From positions 209,741,001-209,805,000 of the forward strand of contig NC_135786.1 of the NCBI RefSeq assembly GCF_051106095.1: a stretch of 64,000 bases of DNA, written 5' to 3'. This document shows, piece after piece, positions 46,263 to 60,160 of this stretch (the stretch's first letter is position 1; each line of letters opens with the position of its first letter). The notes under the pieces are model-generated. The model ran no database searches. It was not told the origin of the DNA and was given only the letters and a program-made list of their open reading frames with translations. Position numbers and translations under genes: made by a program. This stretch comes from Pogona vitticeps (taxonomy: Eukaryota > Chordata > Lepidosauria > Squamata > Agamidae).

Positions 46263-46954
46263 ACATGAGAATATACAGTAAAACTCAAAAAGATACTTAA
46301 TCCGTGTTTCTGTGAAATGCTGTGACTAGAATCAGAATATCAACAATATTTTTTAAAAAGAAAATCTAAAGGGTTCACTGGAACTTTTCTAGTTTTAGGT
46401 TGCTTTTCCCTTTTGAGAGAAGTGCTCTTTTAGTGTTGCTTTGGACTAGATTCTGCATGCCTTTCAAAACCCCAAACTCTGAACAAGATATTTTTGGGAT
46501 GACAGAATGCAGAAGTTGTTCTTTCTCCAAACGGCCAAACTTATATTTGTGTGTGGTGTTGCATAGCTTGATGATGATATTTTCAAGAAGCAATTTCTTT
46601 GGAAGTGCAATGTTCATTCATGTTGAGTACACTGTGATCTGTGTACCATTCCCCCAGGGCTGCCCCTCCTATTTGATTGAGGCACCTGCCTCAGAGAGCG
46701 GGGGGGGGGGGTGGAGTCCCGTGCCACCCCCTCCATGTCAGGACTTAGAGAGATGACTTCCCTGCTTTGCAAAACTTCACTGGCTGTAGTAATATGATCC
46801 ACTGGCGAATGCTTTCCTAATTTTAGGTAGTGGAAGGGCTAGGACTGCTACTGGTTTGCCATTCTTCAGTATCATGTGCAAAGCTAGCTTCCATGAAATC
46901 TTTAACTGCCGTGTCATTATGACATGGAACCATCCCTGGCCTCTCTCCCTCTGC

Positions 46955-47640
46955 CTTTAATAATTTATTAAAAGTACAAATAAGGGGAAACCCAACAGTA
47001 CATACCAAAACAAGCGGAGGATAACAGTTGCAAGAGTATTAAATTTCATGGGATTACATGGATCATATCAAGATTTCACAGATTCATCATCATATTTTGA
47101 ATCTGTCTCAGTTCCATTTAATTTCACTTTTGAAATATAGAATGTTACTATTTCTTACCAGCAAGTCCCTCCATAAAATGTCATGTGATGCTGGAGGGCA
47201 GTAACGAACATTATTATCTCCCTGTTCTATAAAAGGATACCAAATATTATAAAATTTCAGTTTGTAAATGAGTGTACCTTAACTCACAGTTATTTAGAAT
47301 CCATTTTCCCAGTAAAGTTAATGACCAAATTCTGCATTTTCATTGAGATAAGGACATGTTAGGAGCACATTTCCAGTGCAAGGTTGTTTCCAGTTTCACA
47401 GGTAGAGAAAGATTAACTATCAAGTCTTTACAAAGAGATTTATGATCTGTACAAAATTACATCCTTTATTTCTGCAAAAATTAATAATCAAAAACTTTAT
47501 ATGTGCAGGCAAGCCCATAGCATATGTACCGATATCCCTATTTCCATCTGACATCTGCAGCTTTCATCACTGATATTACTTCATATGCAGTGTATTATAC
47601 CTGGAGTATAATCCCAATTATCTTTAAATAGTGCTCCTTT
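46955..47640 (-). mobile_element. Possible degraded L1-type LINE 3' end
   Basis: On the minus strand this reads as an old retroposon body ending GTACTTTTAATAAATTATTA, reminiscent of the 3' terminus of reptile L1 elements. Weak protein resemblance near 47510 (a G-T-Y-A then H-I-K pattern) is compatible with L1 ORF2's C-terminus. The call is tentative. Confidence 0.3.
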
Positions 47641-48575
47641 ATCTTATCAGAAACCGACTACACTGGACTCTTACTCCATATCTTTTTCTACATAGGGTCA
47701 TCAGTAGTTAGTGCTATGTCTCGTTCCAGACTTTTTAAGGGCCAGATTTGTCCTTTTGCTGAATTTCAATAAGGCTGTGATAGATTTCAGATGCTCCTCC
47801 CTGAATCTGTTCAGAAAACGTTATGACAAGCTGCTGAAAGTGTTTGGGGTATTTGAAATTCAACTTCTGGGTGAGACACAAAAGGAACCACATGAAAAAT
47901 TTGTGGCCAGTTAGATGAAACTTCACCCAGTTGATCACACAGCTGTCCACGAGATTTGGCATTGGGGACTCTGGGTGTGTACAAAAGTATGTCAATGGAG
48001 GGTCAGCTCTGAAAATTGTGGTGCACTGTGTAGCTGCTATGCATGAGCCAGCCCGCCAAGCATATAATTGCTCGTTGCCAGAAAGTTGACAATCAGGTAA
48101 AGAATTGATCACAACTATTTCACAATGACAGCGTGAAATAGTTATGATCAGCATCAGTAGAGAAACTGCCTGCCTCCCTGAAATCATAGACTTTCAAGGT
48201 CAAGGTGGTGACCTGATTTAGGAAGATTATTCCTGGCAGCCGTGAAAAGGAATGCTGAAGCCCCAGTCCTGTGAAATAACCAAGTTCTATTTAAAGGTTT
48301 GCTTCTGAAGTGATAGCAATATGCTGCCCATGTTAATTGAACTCTTAGCTTGTACTTGGGATCAGCCAAGCACTCAGCAAGATCCCTGATTCATTTGACA
48401 GTGACCCAGCAACAAACTATAATGATAACATAGTCAGCCAGTTAGACACACAAGTGTGGTGATCTTGGGTTGAAAAGTTCTGCATCCATCTTTCAGAGCC
48501 ATTTAATCATGGTTCTAGGTGTTATGTACAAATGACTGCTATGTTTTCATTTAGACCATGGCTAAAATGGAAAAA

Positions 48576-48926
48576 AAAAAGGACGTGGTGGCACTGCGAG
48601 TTAAATCGCAGAAGCCTTTGTGTGCTGCAAAGTCAGAAGACCAGCAGTCGTAAGATCGAATCCACGAGACAAAGTGAGCTCCCGTCGCTTGTCCCAGCTC
48701 CTGCCAACCTAGCAGTTTGAAAGCATGTTTAAAAAATGTGAGTAGATAAATAGGTACCGCCTCAATGGGAAGGTAACGGCCTTCCGTGTCTAGTCATGCT
48801 GGCCACATGACCACGGAAACTGTCTTTGGACAAACGCTAGCTCTACGGCTTGGAAACGGGGATGAGCACCGTGCCCTAGAGTCAGACACGACTGGACTAA
48901 ATGTCAAGGGGAACCTTTACTTTTAC
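48576..48926 (+). mobile_element. Sauria-type SINE, full length, with target-site duplication
   Basis: GGACGTGGTGGCACTGCGAG, CGTAAGATCGAATCCACGAG (B-box region), GTGAGCTCCCGTCGCTTGTC and GTCAGACACGACTGGACTAA, then GGGGAACCTTTACTTTTAC. The flanks CTAAAATGGAAAAA (48562) and CTAAAATGAAAAAT (48927) are a slightly decayed duplication. Confidence 0.9.
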
Positions 48927-48939
48927 CTAAAATGAAAAA

Positions 48940-51900
48940 TAAGACCTTTTAATGTTTCTGTAATTGTGGCTTCAAGCATCCAGTGTCTCATTTGTAAACT
49001 ATAGATAAATGCTCATGGTGAAAGAATTAACTCAAGAGCAGTACAGTAGTTGTGCATTCTGCCCATTGGATAACAAATAAACATACAGAACACTGCTGCA
49101 TAAGACTGGCATTTTGTCATTTTCATCCCATTAAACTCCCAATAACCCTGGATTTAACACACTTATTGCTATGGCTGTCTATTAAAAGTGTAGGAAAAGA
49201 TGCACCCTGTTGAAGTAACTGAGTGCTTGTGGAAGCCTCTCAAGTAATTTCATCTGTGACACTAACAGATCCTCACATTCCTTTGCAGCATGCTTCTTTC
49301 TAGTGCCACAATTTGAATAATTTGAAAAGCTGTAGGACACATGGAAGCAATGCAGTGGAGAAAAAATGGTATACTTACAATTCTATATACTGTTGCCACC
49401 ACTTACCCAGGCCCATTATGTTCAAAACATGGTCTAGGTATGTCTGCTTCCTCAAATTGTGCACAACCTTTTCTTCTTGTTTATGCTTTCTGAGAAAATA
49501 TTTAGAAATACTTTTGACATTTTCTTTAATATTCTCAGAAATGGGGGGGGGGTAGGATCAGTTGATCACTGTTTTCTGATATTCCTTCCATCCCTTTTCC
49601 AAGACAAAAATAAGCAAGCACATAAAAAGAACAAAACACGTACAAACACACATTTGAGGTTGTTTCCAGCCTTGGTTTAGATGCAGCTAGAAGAAGACAT
49701 GACTTACTTAGGTCTAATTCATTTTGCTAGTTCTTTAAATCTTAACTAAGTCTGGATCCAACCTCTTCTTTTTGAGAAGGAAAAAACAGGATGAACGATG
49801 AGAAGACAGTATTAGAGATGATGGAGGCCTTTTCCAACATCTTCCTGTCCGGAAATAATGTTCATGAACATTCCCACCCACCTTGCAGTACAAGGTAATA
49901 GATTCCATCCAGTAGGCAAAGAGAACTGCTAGTTTCAGCCATGGTTTTGCATATTGATAGCAAAAAACTGAAGGTAGCAATTATTATGTGGGAGGAACCA
50001 AAGAAATGGGGTCAGTTGGCAAAAGCATTTCTTACATACAGCAGATAAATCTCTGGGTTCACTGCAGTATATGTTTATTTGGGTATAAAGAGGCACTCTG
50101 GAAACTCATAAAATTGTTAATCTTATGAGCAGTGTTGGATAGAGAATGCAAAAGCTTTCAACTGAAGCAAAAGGATGTACAAAGGGACACCATGACATTT
50201 AACAGAGTTTGCATAAGTACAGGGGTGAACCAAATAATTTGCCAGGGTGTTGCAGCCAACTGTGGATCTAACACATACAGTTTGGAAAAGTGTCCCATGG
50301 ACACTTTACTCCTTTGATGGACCACTGTATTATTAATACAACTCCAAGAATTCTGGCAAGAGAGTTCATTTCTTTCAGAAGAGAAATTTCCCTCCCCCTG
50401 TTTAAATACAACCCAGCTATTCTGCACCATTTTGTGTGATGGCTGCCATTTTCTGCCAACCATGATGTGGAATAATGTTACACACAAACATACAAAAAGA
50501 TAGCAAGGCTATCGAAAGATTAGTGCTGCAGCTTTAGACAGCAACAGAAATAAACATAGGAGCTGCCACTGCTACTAGAAGCTAATAAACTCCATTTCAC
50601 ACAAATGTGAAGAATATTCTAGAAAATGGGCATCTTATTTTGCTGCCTTCGAGTAAGGTGGAACGTTCCAGAATGCCTTTGTCAATTTTATGGGACAGAA
50701 GAGTGAGTATTTGCTCAATGCAATCCTACACAGTTTTATTCACAAGTAGACATATGCTGAAATAAGGGCACACAGATTAGAACCCACCCCACACTGTGGT
50801 CTTTACAGATATTCCAACCAAATCTTCTCCATGCTAGTATTTGTGCATTTCAGGGTTTCTTTGAATAACCCACATGTCATGAATGAGGTACCATACATAG
50901 CTATGACTTGGGGTGGGGTGTGGGTTACACAATGCCATCAGGATTATTACTGGCAGAATTATTTGCCCCTCTTCGACACAGGGAAGACAAGACAAAGAGA
51001 TACAAGTGGTGGCTGTCATTAACATTGGTGCTGACATCACCACACTGATAAGAAAAGAGGAACCAAGAAGAGGAGAAATAAAAACAGACCTACAGTAATA
51101 TCTTGAATTGAAGGTCTAATCTAGGCACAAGAATGGAGACACTGATCCTCTCTCCCTTTCCCTCTCCTTTTAGTGTAACTAATAAAGTTTTTTAAACAGA
51201 AGAGGGGAGAGGCAAAACTTACACAAGATGATAAAGCAATGGAAGTCCATTGCTTAACACTGAAAGGTTTTAAAAAAATACAGAGAACCATGACTGCCAC
51301 TTGGTGCCATTAGTGATTGGATTGTCCAGGAGAAGCCCTCGGCATTACTGCATAGGAAATTCAGATGTCCATTTTGTTTCTCCTTCGGTTCCAGATCAGT
51401 CTTACTGCTATTGAGTATTAGTTTTAGTGTTACTTTGCTTCTGCACTTTGCCTTTATTTTTTTCCTCATTTTTGCCCAGAGAACGTCAGATTAAACATGA
51501 GGGATTGTGTGGGGTGCTGCTCCACCCTGTGAGCAATCAAGGGCTAATTGCTCCACATTGTGGTTACCACAGTACCATACCACTAACTTTGATTGGTGAG
51601 GTGGGGTATGGCTTTTTTTTTTCAGATTTGTCCAAAGACAGTGCTTATCCCTATTAAAATTTTGTTCCAAAGAGGTTGGGATTTCAAATGTATTTGCAAA
51701 GGATTGCAGCCTCCTTCCTGCTTTCATCAAACAATTGATCAATCAGAAATGGAAAAAGTTACTCTGTGGATGACAATTCCCACAATATCCTAGCCATGGA
51801 GTATTGTCCATGTTGTCTGGGTTATTTTGAGAGTTGCCCTCCTAAAGAGTAACTTTCACCATGATGAAGGTTACCAATGAGTACTATCAAAGATCTCCAA

Positions 51901-54000
51901 GAATAATAAGAATTTTTCACCAACAAAGAATTGGAATAGCTCTATTAGACCCAAACTGGAGCTCCGCTATCCAGCAGCATTGTACTATTTCTAACTTTCC
52001 ACTGGTAGCTAGGAAAAAAAAAATACTCAACAGCAATGCTAGAAGGTTTCACTTTAAATGTAATTTATATGGTGAGGATTTAAGCTGGCTTTTACTCTTA
52101 TCTCCACCTCCTAGCTCTGGAGGAAGAACTTCAATAGGATAAACAGAGAAGCAGGAATTTAATGGGAAATAGACAGCATGGATTTAGAAGGGCAATATCA
52201 TCTTTAACCTTCTTGACTCTTTCAAAGAGGTTACAGCACAGGGTGACTGTGGCTGTGCATATTTCATACTTTATCAGTATTTTCAAGAATCTTTTGCTCA
52301 AAATGGCATGAGCTGTGCTTCCCATAGTGAAAAGCCATCATGAAGGATACTGAATAAATGCACAGAGAAGGGCAGCTGAATATTGCATCAATCATGGTAT
52401 GTTTAACTGAACTTATGCATGTGCATGAAATAGCTGGAGACTTTTTTGCAGGGGAAAGGTTGCAGTCCACTGGATATTTGTTAAGTAGTCAAGTAGTCAA
52501 AAGCACACACACTCAGATGCTTTCAGATATGTAGAACATTATGTTATTGCAAAAATAATGTAAATAATACTGTAACTGTTGTTACACCAATATGAACAGC
52601 ATGGCACTTCACAAGATATCAGGTAGATTATCAGTTCTGTTAGATTTAACATTTGCAACAGATTGTCCAAATAATTATTCAGAAGTATCTACTAAAAATG
52701 CAAGCCATGCTTTGTATGGAAATTCTAAGTGTGCCACATTCCTAATGCTACTGAGTCTCTCTGTATTCACATAAATACTGTTTTTGTATTACCTGCTATG
52801 AAGGAGGCTGGTTTGAGAGAAGAGGGAATTGAGACAGCTGAAATGACACTTGAGTCCCATAACAGCCAGTGATCTAGAGAAATGGGGTGGGGGAGGCATT
52901 GAAGGAGCCTCCTCAAAGAGTGGAAAGTGTTGTGATTATGCATCGGCATCTCCTGCAATGGTGTACAGCCGGCCAATCCTTCACTGCCAGAAATGCTGCA
53001 CTACAAACTTTCTGATGAGCAAAATGACCCAACAGTCCTTTCAGGACCAAAATTTCTAACATTTTATTTGTTTTTAATGTTTACCTATATTTCATATATG
53101 TCCATAACATCAAATTGTGCAATGCTCTGATCCAAATAAAGAAAAAATTAGAGAAGTAATGTATTACTTGAAAACTTCAGAGGTGTCAGTACAAATGTCA
53201 CATGAAGGATTTTGCTTCTAATATGAGTACTAATGTTTTGTGACTCCACCTGTGGTCAGCTTGCATATCTCTAAAAGCCACAGATGAAAATTCAATGTAA
53301 CCAAATATTGCTCACCCTAAATACTGTTATTTTCCAGTACTCTGTGTAAATTCTAAATGGGTGGTATCAGTTGCCAACTGGAATGGTATAGTTGTAATGT
53401 GGAATAGTAGCTTCAGTTGCATGGATTTCTTGTGTCTGTCCAATGAACAAATAAGTTTAGGTCCACCATTTAGGCCCACCATTCTGCCAATGCCAGCCAT
53501 TGTCTCTATTGTTTTATTCTGACCAGATCCGTGAGTAGCAGGCACCGATACAGGTAGGTAAGCTAGCAGTTTCAACTCCATGGACATTTTCAACTAGCAG
53601 AATACCCGGACAAAAGCTGAAGGTGATCAGAGACTTTATGAGTGCCTCATCATCATGCTTGGCCATCTCAAGCTCTCCCCCTCTACCTGAAGGAATGTGA
53701 ATCTTTAAAAGTCCGGTCCCCTCTTTGAAAGTGAGCACTTCTTTCTCTCTACCCTTCCAGTATATGTACTAATTGAACCATAAGGCAGTCATTGTAAAGT
53801 AGGGCTCTTCAGGGGAATTGGGCTCAGGAGAAGACATACATGCATATGATCATGTATATATGTATATGTGAATCTTTCCAGTTCTTTTGGTGCAGAACGC
53901 TCAAACATGTCTGATTCATCCTTCTCTGACAGCTCTCCTTTTCTCCTCCATAAATGCTGCTCAGTACATTGTACAAATTGTCACATCACTCTTCCACATG
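48940..54000. other. Upstream flank, nothing recognised
   Basis: Long AT-rich stretch with only short unsupported frames. A fragment resembling GCAATCCTACACAGTTTTAT-type palindromic repeats is at about 50722. No exon or RNA gene could be supported. Confidence 0.4.
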
Positions 54001-54004
54001 ATTA

Positions 54005-54445
54005 AGATAGCATCAGAATGCACATTGCAGACAAACTGGAACAAGTTCAGAGGAGGGCAACAAGGATGATCAAGGTAGTGGAACAAGCCCTATGAGGAAA
54101 GATCTTGGCATGTTCAACCTTGAGAAAAAAAGACTGAGGGGAGATATGATAGCATTCTTCAAATACTTGAAAGGTCGTCATATGAAGTAGGGGCAGGATC
54201 TATTCTCAATTGTTCCAGAGTGCAGGACACTTAATAACAGATTCAAGCTGTTGAAAGTCAGATTTTGGCTGAATATCAGGAAAAATATGCTAAATGTCAG
54301 AGAAGTGCAACAATGGAACCAATTACCTCAAGAGGTGGTAAGCTCTCCAACACTTGAGGCATTAAAGAGGCAGTGGACAGCCATCTGTCAGATATATTTT
54401 ACCTTGGATTCTTGCCTTGAACGGGAGGTTTGGTGGCCTCCTATA
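54005..54445 (+). mobile_element. CR1/L3-type LINE 3' fragment
   Basis: Frames in order give LEQVQRRATRMIK, DLGMFNLEKKRLRGDMIAFF-KYLKG, FWLNIRKNMLNVREVQQWNQ and LPQEVVSSPTLEALKRQWTA, the C-terminus of CR1 ORF2. At least two frames are used and the 5' part is missing. Confidence 0.85.
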
Positions 54446-54782
54446 TAATATTATTCTTATTATAAAACTTGTGAGCAGCCCATCTCTGATACCACACAAA
54501 TCTGCCCTATTTCTAAATATGTACATATTCATACTGTTACATTGATAAGCAACTGGAAGAATACAGATCACTTTGGAAGATTATATTAAGAGCTAGCAAA
54601 TCAGTAACAGAGAAGAACCAAGTGTGAGTCCTTATGTGGTTTGAAACTCATGCCACACAGGAGCTGCAGTTGATGTTGGAGCTCCTAAGAACCAACTTCA
54701 TTGAATTCTTTCCATCTCTGCTTTGTAGCTCTGCAGCTTAAGTAATCAGGTTTTGAAACAAACCCCAGTGGGTATGTTCAGT

Positions 54783-54953
54783 GAGACATATGAAGCTGCC
54801 TTATATGCAGCCAGAACACTGGTTCATTTAGCTCAGAGTAGTCAAAAAGACAACTTTCAGGAAGGTTTCTTCCCCACTCCTATCCCGTGATGCTGGAAAT
54901 TGAACTTGGGACCTTCTGCATGCGAAGCATGTGCTCTGCTGCTAAGGCAGAGC
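54783..54953 (-). mobile_element. tRNA-type SINE sharing its tail with the 5S SINE
   Basis: On the minus strand the head has AGCAGAGCACATGCTTCGCA and GAAGGTCCCAAGTTCAATTT (B-box region). The tail reads GAGCTAAATGAACCAGTGTT and CTGCATATAAGGCAGCTTCA, the same as the end of the 40182 element. Confidence 0.75.
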
Positions 54954-54955
54954 CC

Positions 54956-56480
<1,525 letters not shown>

Positions 56481-56682
56481 AAATAAGGGCATGTAGGGTT
56501 TCACACATGGAACTGAGGGCTGTGGTGGTTGTGAGGAAGATGCAGCAAGGATGAAAAAATGGATATAAAGCAGTGAATATTCATCCTCCATTCCTTTTCA
56601 CCTCTGGAGATCATCATCAATATGCAGGAACTACTTGGAAGAACAAAGGAATTCCCTGGCAACAGTCATTGTCAAGATTGTT

Positions 56683-56822
<140 letters not shown>

Positions 56823-57090
56823 GAGCCAAGATTCAGAAATGTTTCAGTCAGAAAATCAGAGCCACAGTGAAAAATAGCAGACCTAAGGAATCCTTGTTCC
56901 TCAGGCAAGATCCCAAACTAACTAGGAAGACTTTGATAACCTCCAAGTAAAGTGTTTACCATAAACAGCACCTTGACCCCTTTAGGGGCATGGGCAACTT
57001 TGCCAGGTTCCTGCTTCCATCTCTATCAGCTATTTTAAGCCTGGGGAATGTTTTTTAAAGGTGAAGGTGAAAAAAGGCCTTTTCTGGGCC

Positions 57091-57225
57091 TCATCGTCAT
57101 TTAGTCGTCAAGTCATGTCTGACTCTTCGTGATCCCATGGACCAGAGCACGCCAGGTCCTCCTATCTTCCACTGCCTCCCGGAGTTGTGTCAAATTCATT
57201 CTGGTAGCTTCGATGAGGAGTTCAA
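57091..57225 (-). mobile_element. Bov-B (RTE) LINE 3' end
   Basis: The minus-strand frame ends REAVEDRRTWRALVHGITKS, the well-known C-terminus of Bov-B ORF2 (REAVEDR-WR--VHGVTKS). The nucleotide tail CATGGGATCACGAAGAGTCA, then GACATGACTTGACGACTAAA, is the Bov-B 3' end. It is 5'-truncated to about 135 bp. Confidence 0.85.
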
Positions 57226-57281
57226 AGGATGAAAAACTGCCAACATTTCTCCCCTTGGCCACTAAACAGTGTGATGGAGCA

Positions 57282-57312
57282 TTGTTGTTGTTGTTGTTGA
57301 TGATGATGATGA
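57282..57312. repeat. (TTG)n then (ATG)n short repeat
   Basis: Six TTG units run into four ATG units. Confidence 0.9.
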
Positions 57313-57319
57313 GAGAAAA

Positions 57320-60090
57320 AAGATCAAAATGTGGGCATGGAGATGAGTGTAGTACTGCAAGGTCCAGGTATGGGCTGAAGTAGGCCCTTAAACTCTGTGA
57401 GAAGCCCACTTCAGCTTAAAGTGGTCAGTCATGCCATTCCAGTGACACCGCCAGAAAAATCAAAGAATTTTACAAAGCATAATAACATAAGTTCCATGTC
57501 TGAAAAGCCTTCCTGGTGATATACTGGTATTTCCTGCAATACCAGTCAGAAGAGGAAAGATCAAGCCACTTAAACTGGGGAGCACCCCAGAATCCCTGAT
57601 CATCTTGAGCTTTTAACCTAAATTCTATTGCCAGCCCCACTGATAGTTCTCCAAGACCTTATTCAAAATCTTATGTATCATGCACACATTTATTTATTTA
57701 TTCATATGCATTATAGTTTCTTGAAATTTATATTGTTTGCCATCAAAAAGACTTTACATAATTTTGTCTCCATTAGTATCGGGTACTTAAATTCAACATT
57801 TATAGGAAGAAAATAGGTTTTCCCTATTCTTGATTCATTTTACAGCTTAATACATTTAATCTCCATCTGCCTCTTTGAAGAACTAAGCTTTCTTCAGTTC
57901 TGATCCTGAAGATCTTGATTTGATCTTGGTTGCTTCTTTCTGCTGTTCACCTAATTGCAACCTATAGGTCTGTGACTAAAGACTAAAGAGAATAAAATTA
58001 AATGCAGGCATTTCTTGCCACGGGGCAAACACATGGCAAGATAAATTCATCCCAGACAGAATTTGAAATCTAACAAGCAGTGGAGTTAACATGAAGTTTC
58101 ATTGCTCAGTTGAGTTATTACATGTCACAGTGAAAGTCACTGGACATAGGCATCAGAGACTAGAAGCAGCTTAAAATGAATCCTGCAAAGACTGGGAAAG
58201 AATAAAATGGTTTGTTCTTAGCCCTGCAAATCATATCTTATCCACTCTTCTCAGTGTACTGTAGTTATGTTCATTGGACTGCTTTCGTCCAACTGCTCTG
58301 AGAGATCATGGTAAGATAGCTGGCTCTCTTCCATTAACTTCAATATGAATATTTTAACATACACTACCTTTTAAAAATTAGCATAATATTATGATGCTTT
58401 AAAGCAAAGACTGGGAACCTCTTTCAGTCCTCCTGGGAATAAATTCTGTTACAGAGAGATTTGAGGGGTGAGTCACATTCCAGCGATGACTGGGGCCACA
58501 GGAAAAAAAAGATGGGATCACAAATACCAGTATATCTTATGTTATAGTTCTTCCTTTCATTTAAAAAAAAATTAAATAAAAAAGAAAAGCATATAAAAAA
58601 TCTACCATTTTATAAAACACTACATTATCACATGACTCCTTTTCTTCACCGTGTGCAGCCCACCTACCACTTGGGACTAGTTCCATGTTCTTCACTCTTA
58701 CATTTCAAATCACCACATTTCAATCCAGTAATAGATTGATTCGTCTCCCAGTGTCTACGCCTTCCCTTTCTGGAACATCTTACAGTTCTTCTTTTCCACC
58801 CCTTCTTTTTTGGGGGAGCACAGGAAACCCCAACGGGGTATGGAATTCATCTGAAGTTCAACTGTTTCTTTGCAACAGATCTGCTCTACTAGCTTTCTCT
58901 ACACGTTCTCACCAATGGGACTGCAGAGTCATCACTGTGCCAGCACAGATATTTCAAGTCTCCCAGTTCTTGGTAGATCTGTATGCTTGGGGGGATCAGT
59001 TTGGGCTCAGCGTGGAAATTCAGAAAGACTGCTGCAGGGTTCCACATAATCTCCTTTACTCTTAGGAAATGGGAAAGGCTCTAAACACCCTGGAGTCCCC
59101 AACAGAGCAAGTTGACAGCTCCTGAAATAACAAAATAATTAGATGTCAATAAACAACCACTTACCATTTGGAAAACCACATTGCAAGAAAAGAACTATCA
59201 ATATCCCACTGCAGGACAATAAAGAGATTAGCACTCTGAGCAGGAAATGTTGTCTGTAGCTGGGGCATCAATGTAATAGGTTTAGGAAATGAATGCACTA
59301 GACCATTGACTGTTCCTGAAGCGGAGCACAAGACAAGTTGAAGTGAGGATTGTACTATCTCTAGATAGTATATGCTCAGTTAGTTCATCCAGTTATAACA
59401 AGAGCAAAGAAGTTAAGGCTAGAAATGATTTGGTGTTTATAGTCAGATTGAGGATGGAGGTAGGTTTCACTCTACCTACGTGTGGGGTTGGGTATAAGAA
59501 ACAGATTGAGAACAGAAAGCATTTAAGGGGTGAACCTCATCCTCTGCGAAGTGTTTATAGAATGCAGTTCTTCTGCTCCATTCTATTGATGGAGATTGAC
59601 CTCTACATGGGGTAGGAAGGGGGGGGGGGACAGTTATCACAGCCGTTTGGCTGATAGCAGTCTGTCTTATATCTGATTCATTTGGCTACGTTTGATCCCT
59701 CATGAGGTGCCCATGTGAGGCTGGTGTCAGGCTTTGGACTGCAGTTGGATGCCTCACTTAAAATCCTTCTCCTTCCCACATAGTCGCATGTTGTTTCTTG
59801 CTTTGTGAACAGATGGGGAGAAAAACCAAACCTAATATTTCAGAATTACTCAGTTACTAATTTTTTATATTAATTTTTTATATATAGTAAACTGTGTTGT
59901 TTTGCATTCTATAAACTTTGTTATCTGAAGTCCAATAGTGGCTGGAATCCAATTATTTATGCATGTCCGTATAACACCAGCAGCATAATCTGAGTAGCAG
60001 ATTACCACAAATTAAGAAGGTGGTGCAGATATATTCTGTCACACACCAATCGTGTGACATAGTATGCAGTAGGAGATACTTACTGTGACT
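57320..60090. other. Upstream flank, nothing recognised
   Basis: AT-rich. A 126-codon frame at 58685-59065 resembles nothing I know. A poly-G run lies at about 59619. Confidence 0.4.
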
Positions 60091-60094
60091 TCTC

Positions 60095-60160
60095 GTTGTA
60101 CTTATGTGCTATCAAGTTGCCTCTGACCTACAGCCTCTTAACCTGTGACAATTCCACACT
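60095..60160 (-). mobile_element. Bov-B/RTE-like SINE tail fragment
   Basis: ATGTGCTATCAAGTTGCCTC, then TGACCTACAG, is the reverse complement of the GGCAACTTGATGGCACAT tail type. Only the end is recognisable. Confidence 0.5.

Noticed and set aside
47735-48187. 150-codon minus-strand frame with a signal-peptide-like start
   Set aside because: No family resemblance and no exon context; in 64 kb of AT-rich DNA a frame of this length is plausible by chance.
58685-59065. 126-codon plus-strand frame in the flank
   Set aside because: No recognisable motif; probably chance.
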